Shown: piece by piece, positions 36,518 to 46,211 of the stretch | How the letters are laid out: every line of letters starts with the position of its first letter | How positions within the stretch are numbered: the stretch's first letter is position 1 | DNA from: an uncultured Bacillus sp. | GTDB taxonomy: Bacteria > Bacillota > Bacilli > Bacillales_B > DSM-18226 | Assembly: GCF_946478885.1 (NCBI RefSeq) | Contig: NZ_CAMLDX010000006.1 | Span: forward strand, 1 to 64,000 | Length of the DNA: 64,000 nucleotides | Reading direction: 5' to 3' | Notes under the pieces: generated by a model | The model's input: only the letters and a program-made list of their open reading frames with translations | Database searches by the model: none | Told to the model about the DNA's origin: nothing | Translations under genes and position numbers: made by a program

Positions 36518-37513
36518 TTAGTCAAGCAAAAAAGTTTGTTTGACCGATTGTTTATCGCTTTGAATCGCTATTCTGCGGGTAACAGCATTCATTTGTGCCG
36601 TTGCCTCCTCCATCATATTTGTAAACAATTCCTTAACCGTCGGTATATCCGTAATAAGCCCAACTACCTGTCCGCTGTTAATAAACCCCTTTTCCATGTC
36701 GCCCTGTAAAGCACCGATGATATGTTTGTCTTCAGAGGTCCAATGATTGAATTCCTCGAAGCTGATTCCTTTTTTTTCCGCACTGAGAAGTTTTTCTGTA
36801 TAGTCAGTGATCAAAATTCTTCTTACGCGACCAACAGATCGTCCAACAACCCTTGTCTCCACTCCACTGGCCTGTACCAGTTTTTCTTTATATTCTTTGG
36901 AAAAACGTCCATCCTTTGTTGCAATCAGCCGAGTGCCCATTTGCACGCCGCCCGCACCCAGCATCAATGCAGCAGCAAGACCTCTTCCATCACCGATGCC
37001 TCCTGCAGCAACTACCGGAATCGCTACCGCTTTTGTAATTTGCGGGATTAAAGCAAAGGTTGTCAATTCAAGATTCGAATTGATCCCTGCCGCTTCAAAA
37101 CCTTCTGCCACAAGAAGGTCGGCACCCGCCTCTTCTGCTTTTTGAGCGTGTTTCACCGAGGCAACTACAACTATGACTTTAACGCCATATTGATGAAAAA
37201 TGGGGATCCATGGTGCCGGATTTCCGGCAGACAATGATACAATCGGTATTTGGTGCTTTATCACTAAATCAACGATATCCGACACATATGGACTTACGGT
37301 TAGAGCAATATTGACAGCGAACGGAGCACTTGTTTTTCTTTTTGTTTCCAAAATAATGGCCTCTATCTCCCGAGGAGTCATAGTGCCGGATCCAATCGTG
37401 CCCAATCCTCCCGCCTCTGAAACAGCCGCTGTAAGTGCAGCATGACTGATATTCCCCATTCCGCCTTGAATAATCGGATACTTTATCGATAGAAGTTCAC
37501 AAATAGATTTCAT
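36518..37513 (-). CDS. Nitronate monooxygenase / FabK-like FMN protein
   Basis: This 331-residue TIM-barrel FMN enzyme shows PIIQGGMGNISHAALTAAVSEAGGLGTIGSG at its start in parts (IIQGGMG, AGGLGTIGSG), then AEGFEAAGI and VAAGGIGDGRGLAAALMLGAGGVQMGTR, the FMN phosphate site. The family oxidises alkyl nitronates or reduces enoyl-ACP (FabK). The AEG-E/AGG pattern does not settle which. GGGGAGAG precedes the ATG. It stands alone, divergent from the carbonic-anhydrase-like gene. Confidence 0.85.
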   Translation of the reverse strand: MKSICELLSIKYPIIQGGMGNISHAALTAAVSEAGGLGTIGSGTMTPREIEAIILETKRKTSAPFAVNIALTVSPYVSDIVDLVIKHQIPIVSLSAGNPAPWIPIFHQYGVKVIVVVASVKHAQKAEEAGADLLVAEGFEAAGINSNLELTTFALIPQITKAVAIPVVAAGGIGDGRGLAAALMLGAGGVQMGTRLIATKDGRFSKEYKEKLVQASGVETRVVGRSVGRVRRILITDYTEKLLSAEKKGISFEEFNHWTSEDKHIIGALQGDMEKGFINSGQVVGLITDIPTVKELFTNMMEEATAQMNAVTRRIAIQSDKQSVKQTFLLD

Positions 37514-37585
37514 TCTACTCTCCCCACCTTATCTAAATATGTTATAATATAATAAAAATTTAAAAAATTAAAAGGAGGATTTTCC

Positions 37586-38104
37586 TTGCTTGTTCCTTTT
37601 CAGGATAAAAAACCTGTTATACAAGATACAACATTTATTGCCCCAGGGGCTTATTTAATTGGTGATGTTCAGGTTGGAAAAGAAACTTCTATTTGGTTCA
37701 ATGCCGTATTACGCGGTGATGAAGATTCTATTATCATTGGAGATAGATGCAGTATTCAAGATAATACAACCATCCATTTATATCAAGGTATTCCCGTTGT
37801 CATTGAAGATGAGGTAACAGTTGGGCATAATGTTGTCCTGCATGGCTGTACGATCAAAAAACGCTCTATTATCGGCATGGGATCAACTATCTTAGATGGA
37901 GCGGTTATTGGAGAAGAATGCATGATCGCCGCTCATTCATTGATTCCATCCGGAAAAATAATCCCTCCCCGTTCTCTCGTAATCGGTTCACCGGGAAAAG
38001 CTGTACGGAAGCTTAATGAGAAGGATCTGGAAATCATACAGCTTTCCATAGATACATATGTAGATAAAAGCTATATGTATAATCAAATTTTTAAACAAGA
38101 CTGA
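37586..38104 (+). CDS. Gamma-carbonic-anhydrase-like hexapeptide protein (YtoA/PaaY type)
   Basis: This 172-residue left-handed beta-helix protein has hexapeptide repeats and the zinc histidines expected for the family (TTIHLYQG, VGHNVVLHGCTI). The TTG at 37586 is taken as start because AAGGAGG lies seven bases before it and no ATG is near. B. subtilis YtoA is of similar size. In E. coli the related PaaY is a thioesterase encoded next to paaX, and here paaX is the convergent neighbour, so a PaaY role is possible but not shown. Confidence 0.82.
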   Translation: MLVPFQDKKPVIQDTTFIAPGAYLIGDVQVGKETSIWFNAVLRGDEDSIIIGDRCSIQDNTTIHLYQGIPVVIEDEVTVGHNVVLHGCTIKKRSIIGMGSTILDGAVIGEECMIAAHSLIPSGKIIPPRSLVIGSPGKAVRKLNEKDLEIIQLSIDTYVDKSYMYNQIFKQD

Positions 38105-38114
38105 GCAATAGATG

Positions 38115-38216
38115 TTGTCCCGTAAGGTATTAGGCGTCCACCATTCACCTATATCCAGTGCGGATTGATGCAAGATGATGCCAGGGTGGTGCCTGACACC
38201 TTTGCATTTGGGACAG
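38115..38216. repeat. Dispersed palindromic repeat, copy 5
   Basis: The outer arms are GTTGTCCC (38115) and GGGACAGC (to 38216). The inner arms are GGTATTAGGCGTCCACC (from 38126) and GGTGGTGCCTGACACC (to 38200). The centre has TATCCAGTGCGGATTGATGCA. It is squeezed between the convergent stops of the carbonic-anhydrase-like gene and paaX. Confidence 0.86.
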
Positions 38217-38245
38217 CCCATTTATGTTAACAGCTTGCCTGTTCC

Positions 38246-39124
38246 TTATTGACTTATCAAAGGATAATCTTTGGCATTGTATGATTTATTTTTCTTACCC
38301 AGATCGTTATCCTCCTGAAACACTTCCTCAAAGAAACGACTAGCAGGTTCTGCCAACATTTCATAGTATTGATTAAATAACAGCGCGGCATGATTGCCAT
38401 TCCACCGATCCGGCAGCAATTCCTTTGGAAGTCCAGGATCAATAAATAAAAATTTTCGATATTGATGAACCAAATAGGCTCTTTCAATGAAACATTCTTC
38501 TTCAGTCATTTCGTCGCTTTGAATAATGCTTTGATGAACAATAAATTTCTTACTGTATTCTTCAATAAATTGCTCGTATTTCTCTTCAATTTTCTCTAAT
38601 GGCCAGCAATTCTTAACCAAAACAAAATCTTCTCTAGGTCCTTTATATTCCGACAAAAAAAGATGAACATATTCTTCTATTTCATATTTACTAATGAGTA
38701 AATTAATCCCTTTTTCATGATTATTTGGAGACACCCAGCAGCCGTTCGACAAATTGCCAAAACCGCTCCATTGAAGTTCTTTTCTCAGTTCATCACGGAC
38801 TTGCCTTTTTTCTTCTGGGATGTTGTACATAACAACCCGCCATTTTCTATCCCATTCATGCGGCTTCAGTTTATAAATTCTTTTTGCTGCTTCATCCACA
38901 CGGCTGATTCCGCGCTCAGTTAATTTATAATAGCTTTTATTCCCCACCCGTTCGGATTGCAGGAGCCCTTGTTTCGACATTCGTGAAGCAGCGACCCGCA
39001 CCGCCTGTTCATTATGGCCAAATACCTTTAATAAACGAATTAAACTGCCAATCCAAATTTGATTACCGTAATGCCGGATGTAATCGCCATAGATGGTTAG
39101 TATTAATGATTGTGTCTTACTCAT
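38246..39124 (-). CDS. paaX: Phenylacetate repressor PaaX
   Basis: This 292-residue PaaX-family regulator has an N-terminal winged helix (LILTIYGDYIRHYGNQIWIGSL, EQAVRVAASRMSKQGLL, NKSYYKLTERG), a central domain with WDRKWRVVMYNIPEEKRQVRDELRKEL in parts, and a C-terminal PaaX tail. In other bacteria phenylacetyl-CoA releases it from DNA and opens the paa operons. It is the last gene of the cluster in the same direction. The ATG at 39124 is the usual PaaX start; the site before it (TAGGA/AGAAGG) is moderate. Candidate operators with the expected half-site spacing lie before paaA and paaK. Confidence 0.9.
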   Translation of the reverse strand: MSKTQSLILTIYGDYIRHYGNQIWIGSLIRLLKVFGHNEQAVRVAASRMSKQGLLQSERVGNKSYYKLTERGISRVDEAAKRIYKLKPHEWDRKWRVVMYNIPEEKRQVRDELRKELQWSGFGNLSNGCWVSPNNHEKGINLLISKYEIEEYVHLFLSEYKGPREDFVLVKNCWPLEKIEEKYEQFIEEYSKKFIVHQSIIQSDEMTEEECFIERAYLVHQYRKFLFIDPGLPKELLPDRWNGNHAALLFNQYYEMLAEPASRFFEEVFQEDNDLGKKNKSYNAKDYPLISQ

Positions 39125-39255
39125 CCTTCTACACTTCCTAACCGTCCTGCTTTTGTCAAGCACATGAAGTTTTTTTCATCCCGCCAAGCAATACATCGAT
39201 CATACACTACGGGAATACTTCTATCATATCTAATTTTTCAATTAAATCGCAATAC

Positions 39256-40032
39256 TTATTTTCCTTTAAAAACAGGGTTCCTTTTTTCACTAAAAGCCTG
39301 TAAAGCTTCCAAGCGATCTTCTGTTGGAATTGTTAATTCATATGCCTTGGCTTCTATGGCTAGTCCTGTCTGCAAGTCCGCGTTCATGCCATAGTCGATT
39401 GCATATTTGGCCTGACGCAGAGCAATTTGCCCATTTTTCAGCATTTCTTTTGCCAAAGTGCGGCAGGTTTCCATCAGTTCTTCCCTTTTCACTACCCTTG
39501 TTACAATTCCCCACTGATAAGCCTCCTGTGCGGATAGCTTTCTAGAAGTAAATATTAGTTCCTTTGCCTTCATCTTACCAATTAATCGCGGCAGGCGCTG
39601 TGTTCCACCTGCACCGGGAATAATTGCCCAGCTTGTTTCTGTCATCCCTAATTTAGCATCTTGTACACTAATCGCAAAATCGCATGCCAATAGGAGTTCA
39701 AAGCCTCCGCCAAACGCATAACCATTGACCGCAGCAATCGTCGGCTGCGGGAGTTCCGCAATTTTGTCGAAAACCTCCCGAATGGCTTTGACGTTCCGGC
39801 GCACTTCCTGTTCTGTTAAGGTTTTTCTTTCCTTCAGATCCGCTCCGGCGCTAAATGCTTGATCTCCGGCACCCGTAAAAATAACAACCCGGACATCTGG
39901 ATTCAGTTCAATATCAACTATCATTTCACTTAACTGTTTCAAGGTTCCATAATCCAAGCAATTCAGCACATCCTGCCTGTTGATGGTGATGGTTGCAATA
40001 TGGTCTTCCACACTGTATAGCACTTTTGTCAT
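39256..40032 (-). CDS. Enoyl-CoA hydratase (PaaF-like)
   Basis: This 258-residue crotonase-fold enzyme is one of three in the paa cluster. It shows AFSAGADLKERKTL, GYAFGGGFELLLACDFAI, and SWAIIPGAGGTQRLPRLIGK, the last holding the second catalytic glutamate region. It probably hydrates the 2,3-dehydroadipyl-CoA intermediate (PaaF step). GGAG precedes the ATG. It is last of the catabolic genes, 58 bp after the thiolase, and paaX follows. Confidence 0.8.
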   Translation of the reverse strand: MTKVLYSVEDHIATITINRQDVLNCLDYGTLKQLSEMIVDIELNPDVRVVIFTGAGDQAFSAGADLKERKTLTEQEVRRNVKAIREVFDKIAELPQPTIAAVNGYAFGGGFELLLACDFAISVQDAKLGMTETSWAIIPGAGGTQRLPRLIGKMKAKELIFTSRKLSAQEAYQWGIVTRVVKREELMETCRTLAKEMLKNGQIALRQAKYAIDYGMNADLQTGLAIEAKAYELTIPTEDRLEALQAFSEKRNPVFKGK

Positions 40033-40090
40033 TCTATTTACTCCTTTCAGCTAAAATCTTTGGCATATTACCTTCAGTCAGAGGCATGTT

Positions 40091-41296
40091 TTAATCTCTA
40101 ATATTTTCAACAATGGCTGCTATTCCCTGTCCCACTCCAATACACATTGTTGCAAGACCGTATTGGACATCACGCTTCTTCATTTCATACATTAACGTAG
40201 TCAAAATTCGCGCCCCGCTTGCACCAAGAGGATGGCCAAATGCAATCGCCCCTCCATTCACATTCACTCTTGTTGTATCCAGTTCTAATTGACGAATACA
40301 TTCAAGCGATTGCGAAGCAAATGCTTCATTTATTTCAACTAAGCCTATATCTTCAACCGTTAAACCTGCTCTTTGCAGTACCTTTCTGCTGGCATAGATA
40401 GGACCCAGCCCCATGATACGCGGCTCTAACCCTGCCGTTGCTCCAGAAGTATATTTCGCAAGTGGTTTTAGTTTTAATTCTGTTGCTTTCTCCCTACTTA
40501 ATAATAACAGCACAGAAGCACCGTCATTGACTCCTGACGCATTTCCTGCTGTTACTGTACCTCCAGGGAACAGCGGCTTAAGCCTGCTTAAACTCTCCAT
40601 TGTTGTATTTGGACGCGGATGCTCATCTTTATCGACAACCGTTTCATTTCCCTTACGATCCTTTAAAACAACCGGGACAATTTCTTCTACAAAACGATTT
40701 TCCGCCATGGCTTTTTTGGCTCTTTGCTGGCTTTCTAAAGCAAAGCGGTCTTGTTTCTCACGGGAAATCTGAAATTGTTGCGCTACATTTTCGGCAGTTT
40801 GTGGCATGCTGTCTGTACCATACATTTCCTCCAAAACCGGATTGATAAATCTCCAGCCGATGGTTGTGTCCTGCAGTTCCATCGAACCGCGAGGATAATC
40901 TGCTTCAGGTTTTCCCATAACAAACGGGGCACGCGTCATACTTTCTGTACCGCCAGCAATAAAGATATCCCCTTCACCAACTGCAATGGCTCTTGCTGCA
41001 TACATAACTGCATCAAGACCGGAGCCGCACAACCGATTAATCGTTGTACCGCCAACAGTAATCGGCAGACCGGCTAACAATGCAGACATTTTCGCTACAT
41101 TTCGATTATCCTCTCCAGCCTGATTGGCATTTCCTAATACTACTTCTTCAATTTCCTCAGGCGGCAGATTAGGATTTCTCTCCAGAATAGCTTTTATGAC
41201 AAGGGCTCCCAAATCATCGGGACGAATACTTTTTAGTGCACCCTTATATCTTCCTATGGGTGTCCGCACTGCATCAACAATTACGACTTCTCTCAA
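40091..41296 (-). CDS. paaJ: Acetyl-CoA acyltransferase (PaaJ-type thiolase)
   Basis: This 401-residue thiolase carries out the last step, releasing acetyl-CoA from 3-oxoadipyl-CoA (and acting earlier on the dehydro form). The active-site cysteine is in [11 protein letters not shown] near residue 90, the histidine in [15 protein letters not shown], and the second cysteine in TMCIGVGQG near the C-terminus. It starts at TTG (41296), overlapping the PaaH stop by four bases (TTGA), with GAGGTG in front. The assignment to PaaJ rests on the cluster. Confidence 0.88.
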   Translation of the reverse strand: MREVVIVDAVRTPIGRYKGALKSIRPDDLGALVIKAILERNPNLPPEEIEEVVLGNANQAGEDNRNVAKMSALLAGLPITVGGTTINRLCGSGLDAVMYAARAIAVGEGDIFIAGGTESMTRAPFVMGKPEADYPRGSMELQDTTIGWRFINPVLEEMYGTDSMPQTAENVAQQFQISREKQDRFALESQQRAKKAMAENRFVEEIVPVVLKDRKGNETVVDKDEHPRPNTTMESLSRLKPLFPGGTVTAGNASGVNDGASVLLLLSREKATELKLKPLAKYTSGATAGLEPRIMGLGPIYASRKVLQRAGLTVEDIGLVEINEAFASQSLECIRQLELDTTRVNVNGGAIAFGHPLGASGARILTTLMYEMKKRDVQYGLATMCIGVGQGIAAIVENIRD

Positions 41297-42168
41297 TTTG
41301 TCAGCACCTCGTTTTTCTCACCTGTGTAATCATAGACCCCTTTACCTGATTTGCGGCCTAATCTTCCTGCTTTCACATATTGCTCTAATAACGGAGCGGG
41401 GCGATATTTATCGCCTAATTTTTCGTGTAAATATTTTAAATTGTTTAAACGAACATCTAATCCAACCAGATCGACTAATTCAAACGGACCCATCGGGTAA
41501 TTCAATCCTAATTTAACCGCTTTATCAATTTCTTCCGGAGTGCCAAGTCCCTCCTGTAACATATAGAAGGCCTCATTTCCTACAAGAGCACTGATCCGGC
41601 TCGTTACAAAACCGGGAAATTCGTTAATGACAACTGTTTCTTTTCCCATTTGCTCTGCGACTTCTTTAATTTGCTGTGCCGTTTCGTCGCTTGTCTCCAG
41701 GCCGCGGATTATTTCAACAAGTGGCATTTTATGAACCGGATTAAAGAAATGCATCGCGATTGTTTTATCCGGCCTTTTCCCGTATGAGCCAATTTCCGTC
41801 GGACTCATCGTTGATGTATTTGTCGCAAATAAACAATGTTCAGGAGCAAATTGTTCAAGAGAGTCAAATACCTGGCGTTTGATTTCTGTTTGTTCTGGCA
41901 CCGCTTCAATAATCAAGTCTGCAGATCGCACAGCATGTTCTAATGTATTGGAAAAGGAAAGAAGATCCTTGGCTGCTTTCCTTTGAATGGCAGTCAGCTT
42001 TCCCTTGTTCAGTGTCTTTTCAAAGATCTGATTTAATTCATTTTCGGCATTAACTAATGCCGCTTCATTTGTGTCATAAACGGTTACAGAGAAACCGCCG
42101 ATAGCAGCAACATAAGCAATCCCTCTACCCATAACACCTGATCCGACTACGACAAGGTTTTTAATCAT
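41293..42168 (-). CDS. paaH: 3-hydroxyacyl-CoA dehydrogenase (PaaH type)
   Basis: This 291-residue NAD-dependent dehydrogenase has a Rossmann fold at its start ([19 protein letters not shown]) and catalytic His in [15 protein letters not shown]. It ends in the 3HCDH C-terminal dimer domain ([17 protein letters not shown]). It oxidises 3-hydroxyadipyl-CoA in the phenylacetate route. It overlaps paaJ by four bases. AAAGGAG lies before the ATG. Similar to butyryl-type Hbd enzymes, so the context decides the name. Confidence 0.87.
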   Translation of the reverse strand: MIKNLVVVGSGVMGRGIAYVAAIGGFSVTVYDTNEAALVNAENELNQIFEKTLNKGKLTAIQRKAAKDLLSFSNTLEHAVRSADLIIEAVPEQTEIKRQVFDSLEQFAPEHCLFATNTSTMSPTEIGSYGKRPDKTIAMHFFNPVHKMPLVEIIRGLETSDETAQQIKEVAEQMGKETVVINEFPGFVTSRISALVGNEAFYMLQEGLGTPEEIDKAVKLGLNYPMGPFELVDLVGLDVRLNNLKYLHEKLGDKYRPAPLLEQYVKAGRLGRKSGKGVYDYTGEKNEVLTN

Positions 42169-42255
42169 CTTTCAGTTCTCCTTTTGTCAAGTATGTATAA
42201 GAAGTACGACACAGCCATTATAAGTGAAGTCATACTCCTTTGTTCGTTTTTAATT

Positions 42256-43773
42256 TTATACCCCAAGCGGATTCAGCGGATGGCTGCCATAGTAAGAAAC
42301 AATACTCTTTGTTTCAGTATACAAATCGAGCGTTTCGATGCTTAGCTCACGCCCAAAACCAGATTGCTTATATCCTCCAAATGGAGTTCCCGGCATAGCA
42401 GAGAATGGGCAATTTACCATCACAATTCCTGCTCGAATTTGTCCTGCTACACGAGTCGCACGCGCACCATCCTTTGTCCATACAGCAGAGCCCAGTCCAA
42501 ATTCTGTATCATTCGCCAGCTTAATTGCCTCTTTCTCATCCTTAAATTTCATGATGACAACAACTGGTCCGAAGATTTCCTCCTTCACGACTTTCATCTC
42601 ATGATTTACATGTGTCATTACCGTTGGATGATACCAATAGCCTTTTTCAAAGCCTTCGACGACAGCCGGTTTTCCTCCTGCTAAAATTTTTGCACCATCT
42701 GCTATAGCAGACTGCACATAACCATCGATTATATCCAGCTGATTCTGATCGATAATGGAACCTATCTGTGTTGCTTCATCAAACGGATTGCCAAGTCTTA
42801 ATTTCTTTGTCTTTTCTACAAATTTGCTGACAAATTCGTCATATATATCTTCATGGATATATAATCGAGAACGGGCTTCGCATGATTGGCCTGTATTATA
42901 GAAAATGCCGTATAAAGAACCGTCCACTGCTGCGTCAATATCGCAATCTTCAAAAACGATATTAGGGGATTTTCCACCAAGCTCCAACGTAACACGTTTC
43001 AATGTTTGAGAGGCCTTTTCCATAATATTTTTGCCGATTGGCGTTGAACCGGTAAAGGCTACTTTATCTACTAATTTATGTTCTACAAGATAATTTCCTA
43101 CTTCGAAACCAGAACCCGGAACAATATTGACGACACCTGCTGGTACACCTGCCTCAAGGCAGATTTCCCCTAACACAATCGCTGTAAGAGGAGTTAAAGA
43201 AGCGGGCTTCACTATTACTGAACAACCAACTGCAATTGCCGGAGCGATCTTCCATGCCGCCATCATTAATGGATAATTCCAAGGGATAATCTGTGCACAC
43301 ACTCCTACCGGTTCTTTTTCCGTATAATTGTGAAATTGCCCCGGTAGCGAATTTACGCGTCCGCCATGTGATACAATCGCCCCTGCATAAAATTCAAAAT
43401 CTTCAATAGCCTGATTTATCTGTCCCTGGGCAGCAGTCAAAGATTTACCCGTATCAAGAATCTCTAATTCTACTAATTCATTAAAACGGGAACGCATAAT
43501 GGAAGCAATTTTATTTAACACACGGAAACGTTTATTAACCGGAAATCTTCTCCACTTTCCGTGATCAAAAGCCTGGCGGGCTGCCTGAACGGCCTTTTCA
43601 GTATCTTCCTTTGTTGCCTTGGCAACCTCTGCCACTAATTCACCGGTTGCCGGATTAAAGGTTTTCATCGTCCCTCCACTGCTGCTTTCTGCTTTTTCCC
43701 CATTTATGATTAAATGATAAAAATCGCGTTTTACGGATGAATTTTCAGCTGCAGATTGTTGAATAGTTGACAT
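42256..43773 (-). CDS. Aldehyde dehydrogenase of the paa cluster
   Basis: This 505-residue NAD(P)-dependent aldehyde dehydrogenase shows IIPWNYPLMMAAWKIAPA, catalytic glutamate in VTLELGGKSPN, and catalytic cysteine in NTGQSCEARSRL. In E. coli PaaZ is a fusion of a ring-opening hydratase and an aldehyde dehydrogenase. Here only the dehydrogenase part is present, 505 residues against about 680 for PaaZ. It may oxidise the ring-opened semialdehyde, or phenylacetaldehyde. AAAGGAGAG precedes the ATG. Confidence 0.85.
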   Translation of the reverse strand: MSTIQQSAAENSSVKRDFYHLIINGEKAESSSGGTMKTFNPATGELVAEVAKATKEDTEKAVQAARQAFDHGKWRRFPVNKRFRVLNKIASIMRSRFNELVELEILDTGKSLTAAQGQINQAIEDFEFYAGAIVSHGGRVNSLPGQFHNYTEKEPVGVCAQIIPWNYPLMMAAWKIAPAIAVGCSVIVKPASLTPLTAIVLGEICLEAGVPAGVVNIVPGSGFEVGNYLVEHKLVDKVAFTGSTPIGKNIMEKASQTLKRVTLELGGKSPNIVFEDCDIDAAVDGSLYGIFYNTGQSCEARSRLYIHEDIYDEFVSKFVEKTKKLRLGNPFDEATQIGSIIDQNQLDIIDGYVQSAIADGAKILAGGKPAVVEGFEKGYWYHPTVMTHVNHEMKVVKEEIFGPVVVIMKFKDEKEAIKLANDTEFGLGSAVWTKDGARATRVAGQIRAGIVMVNCPFSAMPGTPFGGYKQSGFGRELSIETLDLYTETKSIVSYYGSHPLNPLGV

Positions 43774-43799
43774 CGCACTTCTCTCCTTTGATGAAGCTT

Positions 43800-44573
43800 T
43801 TATTTTCCATTAAAAACGGGTTTTCTCTTTTCAATAAATGCCTGAACCCCTTCGCGATAATCGCATGTTAATCCGGCAATCCGCTGGCTCTGTGCTTCTT
43901 GTTCTAAGTAATGAGCAAAAGGTTGCTCTGAAGCCAATCTTAGATTTCTCTTAATTAATCCAATGGCTTTTGTCGGCATATTCGCCAATATTTCAGAAAA
44001 CTCAATCGTTTCCTTTTTCCATGTTTCTGCCGGAAATACTTTTGTGACAAGCCCTAATTCGAGTGCTTTCTCTGCGGATATTTTTTCCCCAAGAATCGAA
44101 AGCTCGGCTGCTTTCGCATAACCTACAAGATTTTGCAAGTAAAATAGATTGCCGGCATCCGGAATCAAACCGACATGGATAAAGGCATTAACAAAGCTTG
44201 ACTTTTCGGATACGATCCGAAAATCACACGCCAGTGCCAAACTGAAACCTGCTCCGGCTGCCACTCCATTTATAGCAGCCACTATCGGTTTCTCCACCGC
44301 TCTTATTTGCTTAACCATTGGAGTATACTGCGTACGAAGCACTTCCCCTAGGTCCATCTTTTCACCGACATCCTCTAAGTCCTGTCCTGAACAAAAGCCA
44401 CGACCTGCTCCAGTAATGACAAGACAACGAACCTGTTCGTCTTTATCGGCTTCTTTCACGGCTGATGTAATTTCATGGATCATCATAGAATTAAAGGCAT
44501 TCAATTTATCCGGACGATGTAATTCAATCGTCGCTACGCTATTCTGTATATTATACTGAATCATTTCATACAT
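43800..44573 (-). CDS. paaG: Ring-1,2-epoxyphenylacetyl-CoA isomerase PaaG
   Basis: This 257-residue crotonase-fold enzyme shows GRGFCSGQDLEDVGEK and GVAAGAGFSLALACDFRI, then NAFIHVGLIPDAGNLFYLQNLVGYAKA. PaaG lacks the first hydratase glutamate and keeps the Asp in the IPDAG segment, as seen here. It turns the epoxide into an oxepin-CoA. The ATG at 44573 has AAGGCGG before it; the frame runs open into the preceding gene but that is not the start. Confidence 0.87.
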   Translation of the reverse strand: MYEMIQYNIQNSVATIELHRPDKLNAFNSMMIHEITSAVKEADKDEQVRCLVITGAGRGFCSGQDLEDVGEKMDLGEVLRTQYTPMVKQIRAVEKPIVAAINGVAAGAGFSLALACDFRIVSEKSSFVNAFIHVGLIPDAGNLFYLQNLVGYAKAAELSILGEKISAEKALELGLVTKVFPAETWKKETIEFSEILANMPTKAIGLIKRNLRLASEQPFAHYLEQEAQSQRIAGLTCDYREGVQAFIEKRKPVFNGK

Positions 44574-44586
44574 AATGGTCACCGCC

Positions 44587-45363
44587 TTATCTTCCTTGAA
44601 AACGTACTTCTCTTTTTTCAGTAAAAGCCTGCATTCCTTCTTTTTGATCTTGGGAGGCAAATAATAGATAGAAATTTTTCCTTTCATACTGCATTCCTTC
44701 ATATAATGAATAATCAACAGCCTTATTAATCGAGTCTTTTATCAGTCTTATTGCTAGAGGCGGCTGCTTCGCCAGCTTTTTCGCAAATTTCATTGTTTCT
44801 TCCATTAAGAGCTCTTCTGATACAATACGATTGATAATCCCGTACTTAAGCGCTGTTTCCGCAGGTATTCTTTCCCCAGTCCAAATCCATTCAAGTGCTT
44901 TAGCCCGTCCAATAGCTTTGGTCAAGCGCTGCGTTCCTCCCGCACCCGGCATGACTCCTAGATTAACCTCTGGAAACGAAAATTGAGTCCCGCTTGCTGC
45001 CAGTATTACATCACAGCTTAAAGCTAATTCAAATCCTCCGCCAAACACAAATCCCTTTACCGCACATATGACCGGTTTTTTTATCTGTGAAATACGATCC
45101 CAATAAGCAAATTGATTCATTAATTCCAATTCGATTGGCGTATTGCCGGCCATTTCATCGATGTCCGCTCCTGCGGAAAAGGAGTGTCCTTTTCCGGTAA
45201 TGAGAATGGCAGCCATTTCTTCATTTGCGTCAAATTGCTCCATTGCTGTAACGATTTCTTTGACCATGCTCCGATTCAGGGCATTTAACTGCTGAGGGCG
45301 GTTTAAGACGATCATTCCAATCCCTTTTTCGTGTGCGGTTTCAATATATTCAAAAGAACTCAT
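44587..45363 (-). CDS. Enoyl-CoA hydratase/isomerase of the paa cluster
   Basis: This 258-residue crotonase-fold enzyme shows HSFSAGADIDEMAG, GFVFGGGFELALSCDVIL and FPEVNLGVMPGAGGTQRLTKAIG, with both hydratase glutamate regions. It overlaps the EthD-like gene by four bases (ATGA). It may be a true hydratase (PaaF step) or, given that PaaZ's hydratase domain is missing, the separate ring-opening hydrolase. Sequence reading cannot decide. Confidence 0.78.
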   Translation of the reverse strand: MSSFEYIETAHEKGIGMIVLNRPQQLNALNRSMVKEIVTAMEQFDANEEMAAILITGKGHSFSAGADIDEMAGNTPIELELMNQFAYWDRISQIKKPVICAVKGFVFGGGFELALSCDVILAASGTQFSFPEVNLGVMPGAGGTQRLTKAIGRAKALEWIWTGERIPAETALKYGIINRIVSEELLMEETMKFAKKLAKQPPLAIRLIKDSINKAVDYSLYEGMQYERKNFYLLFASQDQKEGMQAFTEKREVRFQGR

Positions 45364-45665
45364 TCGCCCTCCTCCCCAATCATAAAGGACACAATATTCC
45401 CGGCAAAGCTCATAACATCCTTGCTTGAGGCCTTCCCTTCAGGTGATTTAAGGCCTATTTTCAGGTCATCATAGCTGTCATAGTACATTTCGCAGATTAA
45501 ATAATATTTTGCTTCTCCTCCCATTGGAGAACCCGTCCCTTTTGTCACCCTCATTTTGCGAAGGCCGGGGATTTTCTCTGTAATTGGCACATGAATATTG
45601 TAGTAATGCTCATCAAAGGCTGCTGTATTTTCCGGTTGTTTATAAAATGCAATTAATTTAACCAA
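45360..45665 (-). CDS. EthD-family small protein in the paa operon
   Basis: This 101-residue dimeric alpha-beta barrel protein of the EthD family starts VKLIAFYKQPENTAAFDEHYYNIHVP in form (FDEHYYNIHVPITEKIPG), with the histidine pair of the family. It starts at TTG (45665) with AAGGAGG seven bases before it. EthD partners are known next to monooxygenase systems, where their role is unclear. It lies at the place where paaE, the reductase, follows paaD in E. coli. Confidence 0.8.
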   Translation of the reverse strand: MVKLIAFYKQPENTAAFDEHYYNIHVPITEKIPGLRKMRVTKGTGSPMGGEAKYYLICEMYYDSYDDLKIGLKSPEGKASSKDVMSFAGNIVSFMIGEEGE

Positions 45666-45680
45666 TGTATAACCTCCTTT

Positions 45681-46181
45681 TCATATCGTAGTTGAAATAA
45701 GCTTCATCGCTTCAAATGGATTTTTGCAGCTTTTGCAGTAGAGTATACTGCGACAGGCAGTCGGTCCAAAAATATTTTCTAATGTAATATGGGTTGAGCC
45801 GCAATAAGGGCAGGAAACATGCCATGAACCATCATCATTCACATATTTTGGCGGGGCGGCAATGCCAAATTCCTTCAAACCTTGCAGCCCTTTTTCCGAA
45901 ATCCTGTCGGATGTATAGGGCGGGGTGTGGATAAATTCTACAATCGTCTCCTCCACCTCTTCCAATTCATTCACAGCCTTAATAATATTTCTGCGAATCA
46001 TTTCCAGCGCGGGGCATCCGATGAAGGTAGGCAATACCTCTATCTTTACCCTTTGATCGTGTATGATAACGTTTTCAACCATACCTAAATCAAGAATACT
46101 AACGGTATCGATTTCAGGATCCTTTACTTGTTGTAAAGCGGCAAGTATGTCCTTCTCCGTGATTTGTGCAGGTACATGCAC
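45681..46181 (-). CDS. paaD: Phenylacetyl-CoA epoxidase accessory protein PaaD
   Basis: This 166-residue MIP18/DUF59-type protein is needed for maturation of the epoxidase metal centre. It shows DPEIDTVSILDLGMVENV and PTFIGCPALEMIRRNI, with a C-terminal zinc-type motif CPYCGSTH and CKSCKNPFEAMK. The GTG at 46181 has GAGGTG seven bases before it. It follows paaC after 30 bp. Confidence 0.9.
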   Translation of the reverse strand: MHVPAQITEKDILAALQQVKDPEIDTVSILDLGMVENVIIHDQRVKIEVLPTFIGCPALEMIRRNIIKAVNELEEVEETIVEFIHTPPYTSDRISEKGLQGLKEFGIAAPPKYVNDDGSWHVSCPYCGSTHITLENIFGPTACRSILYCKSCKNPFEAMKLISTTI

Positions 46182-46211
46182 AGGGAAACACCTCTTTTCT
46201 CCTTTTCGCTA

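Noticed and set aside
36112..36525. Open frame of 137 codons on the minus strand between nitronate monooxygenase and kimA
   Set aside because: A perfect 13-bp terminator hairpin (36388-36423) runs through it and its end enters the c-di-AMP riboswitch. Only the first 20 or so codons have a plausible start, so it is most likely non-coding.
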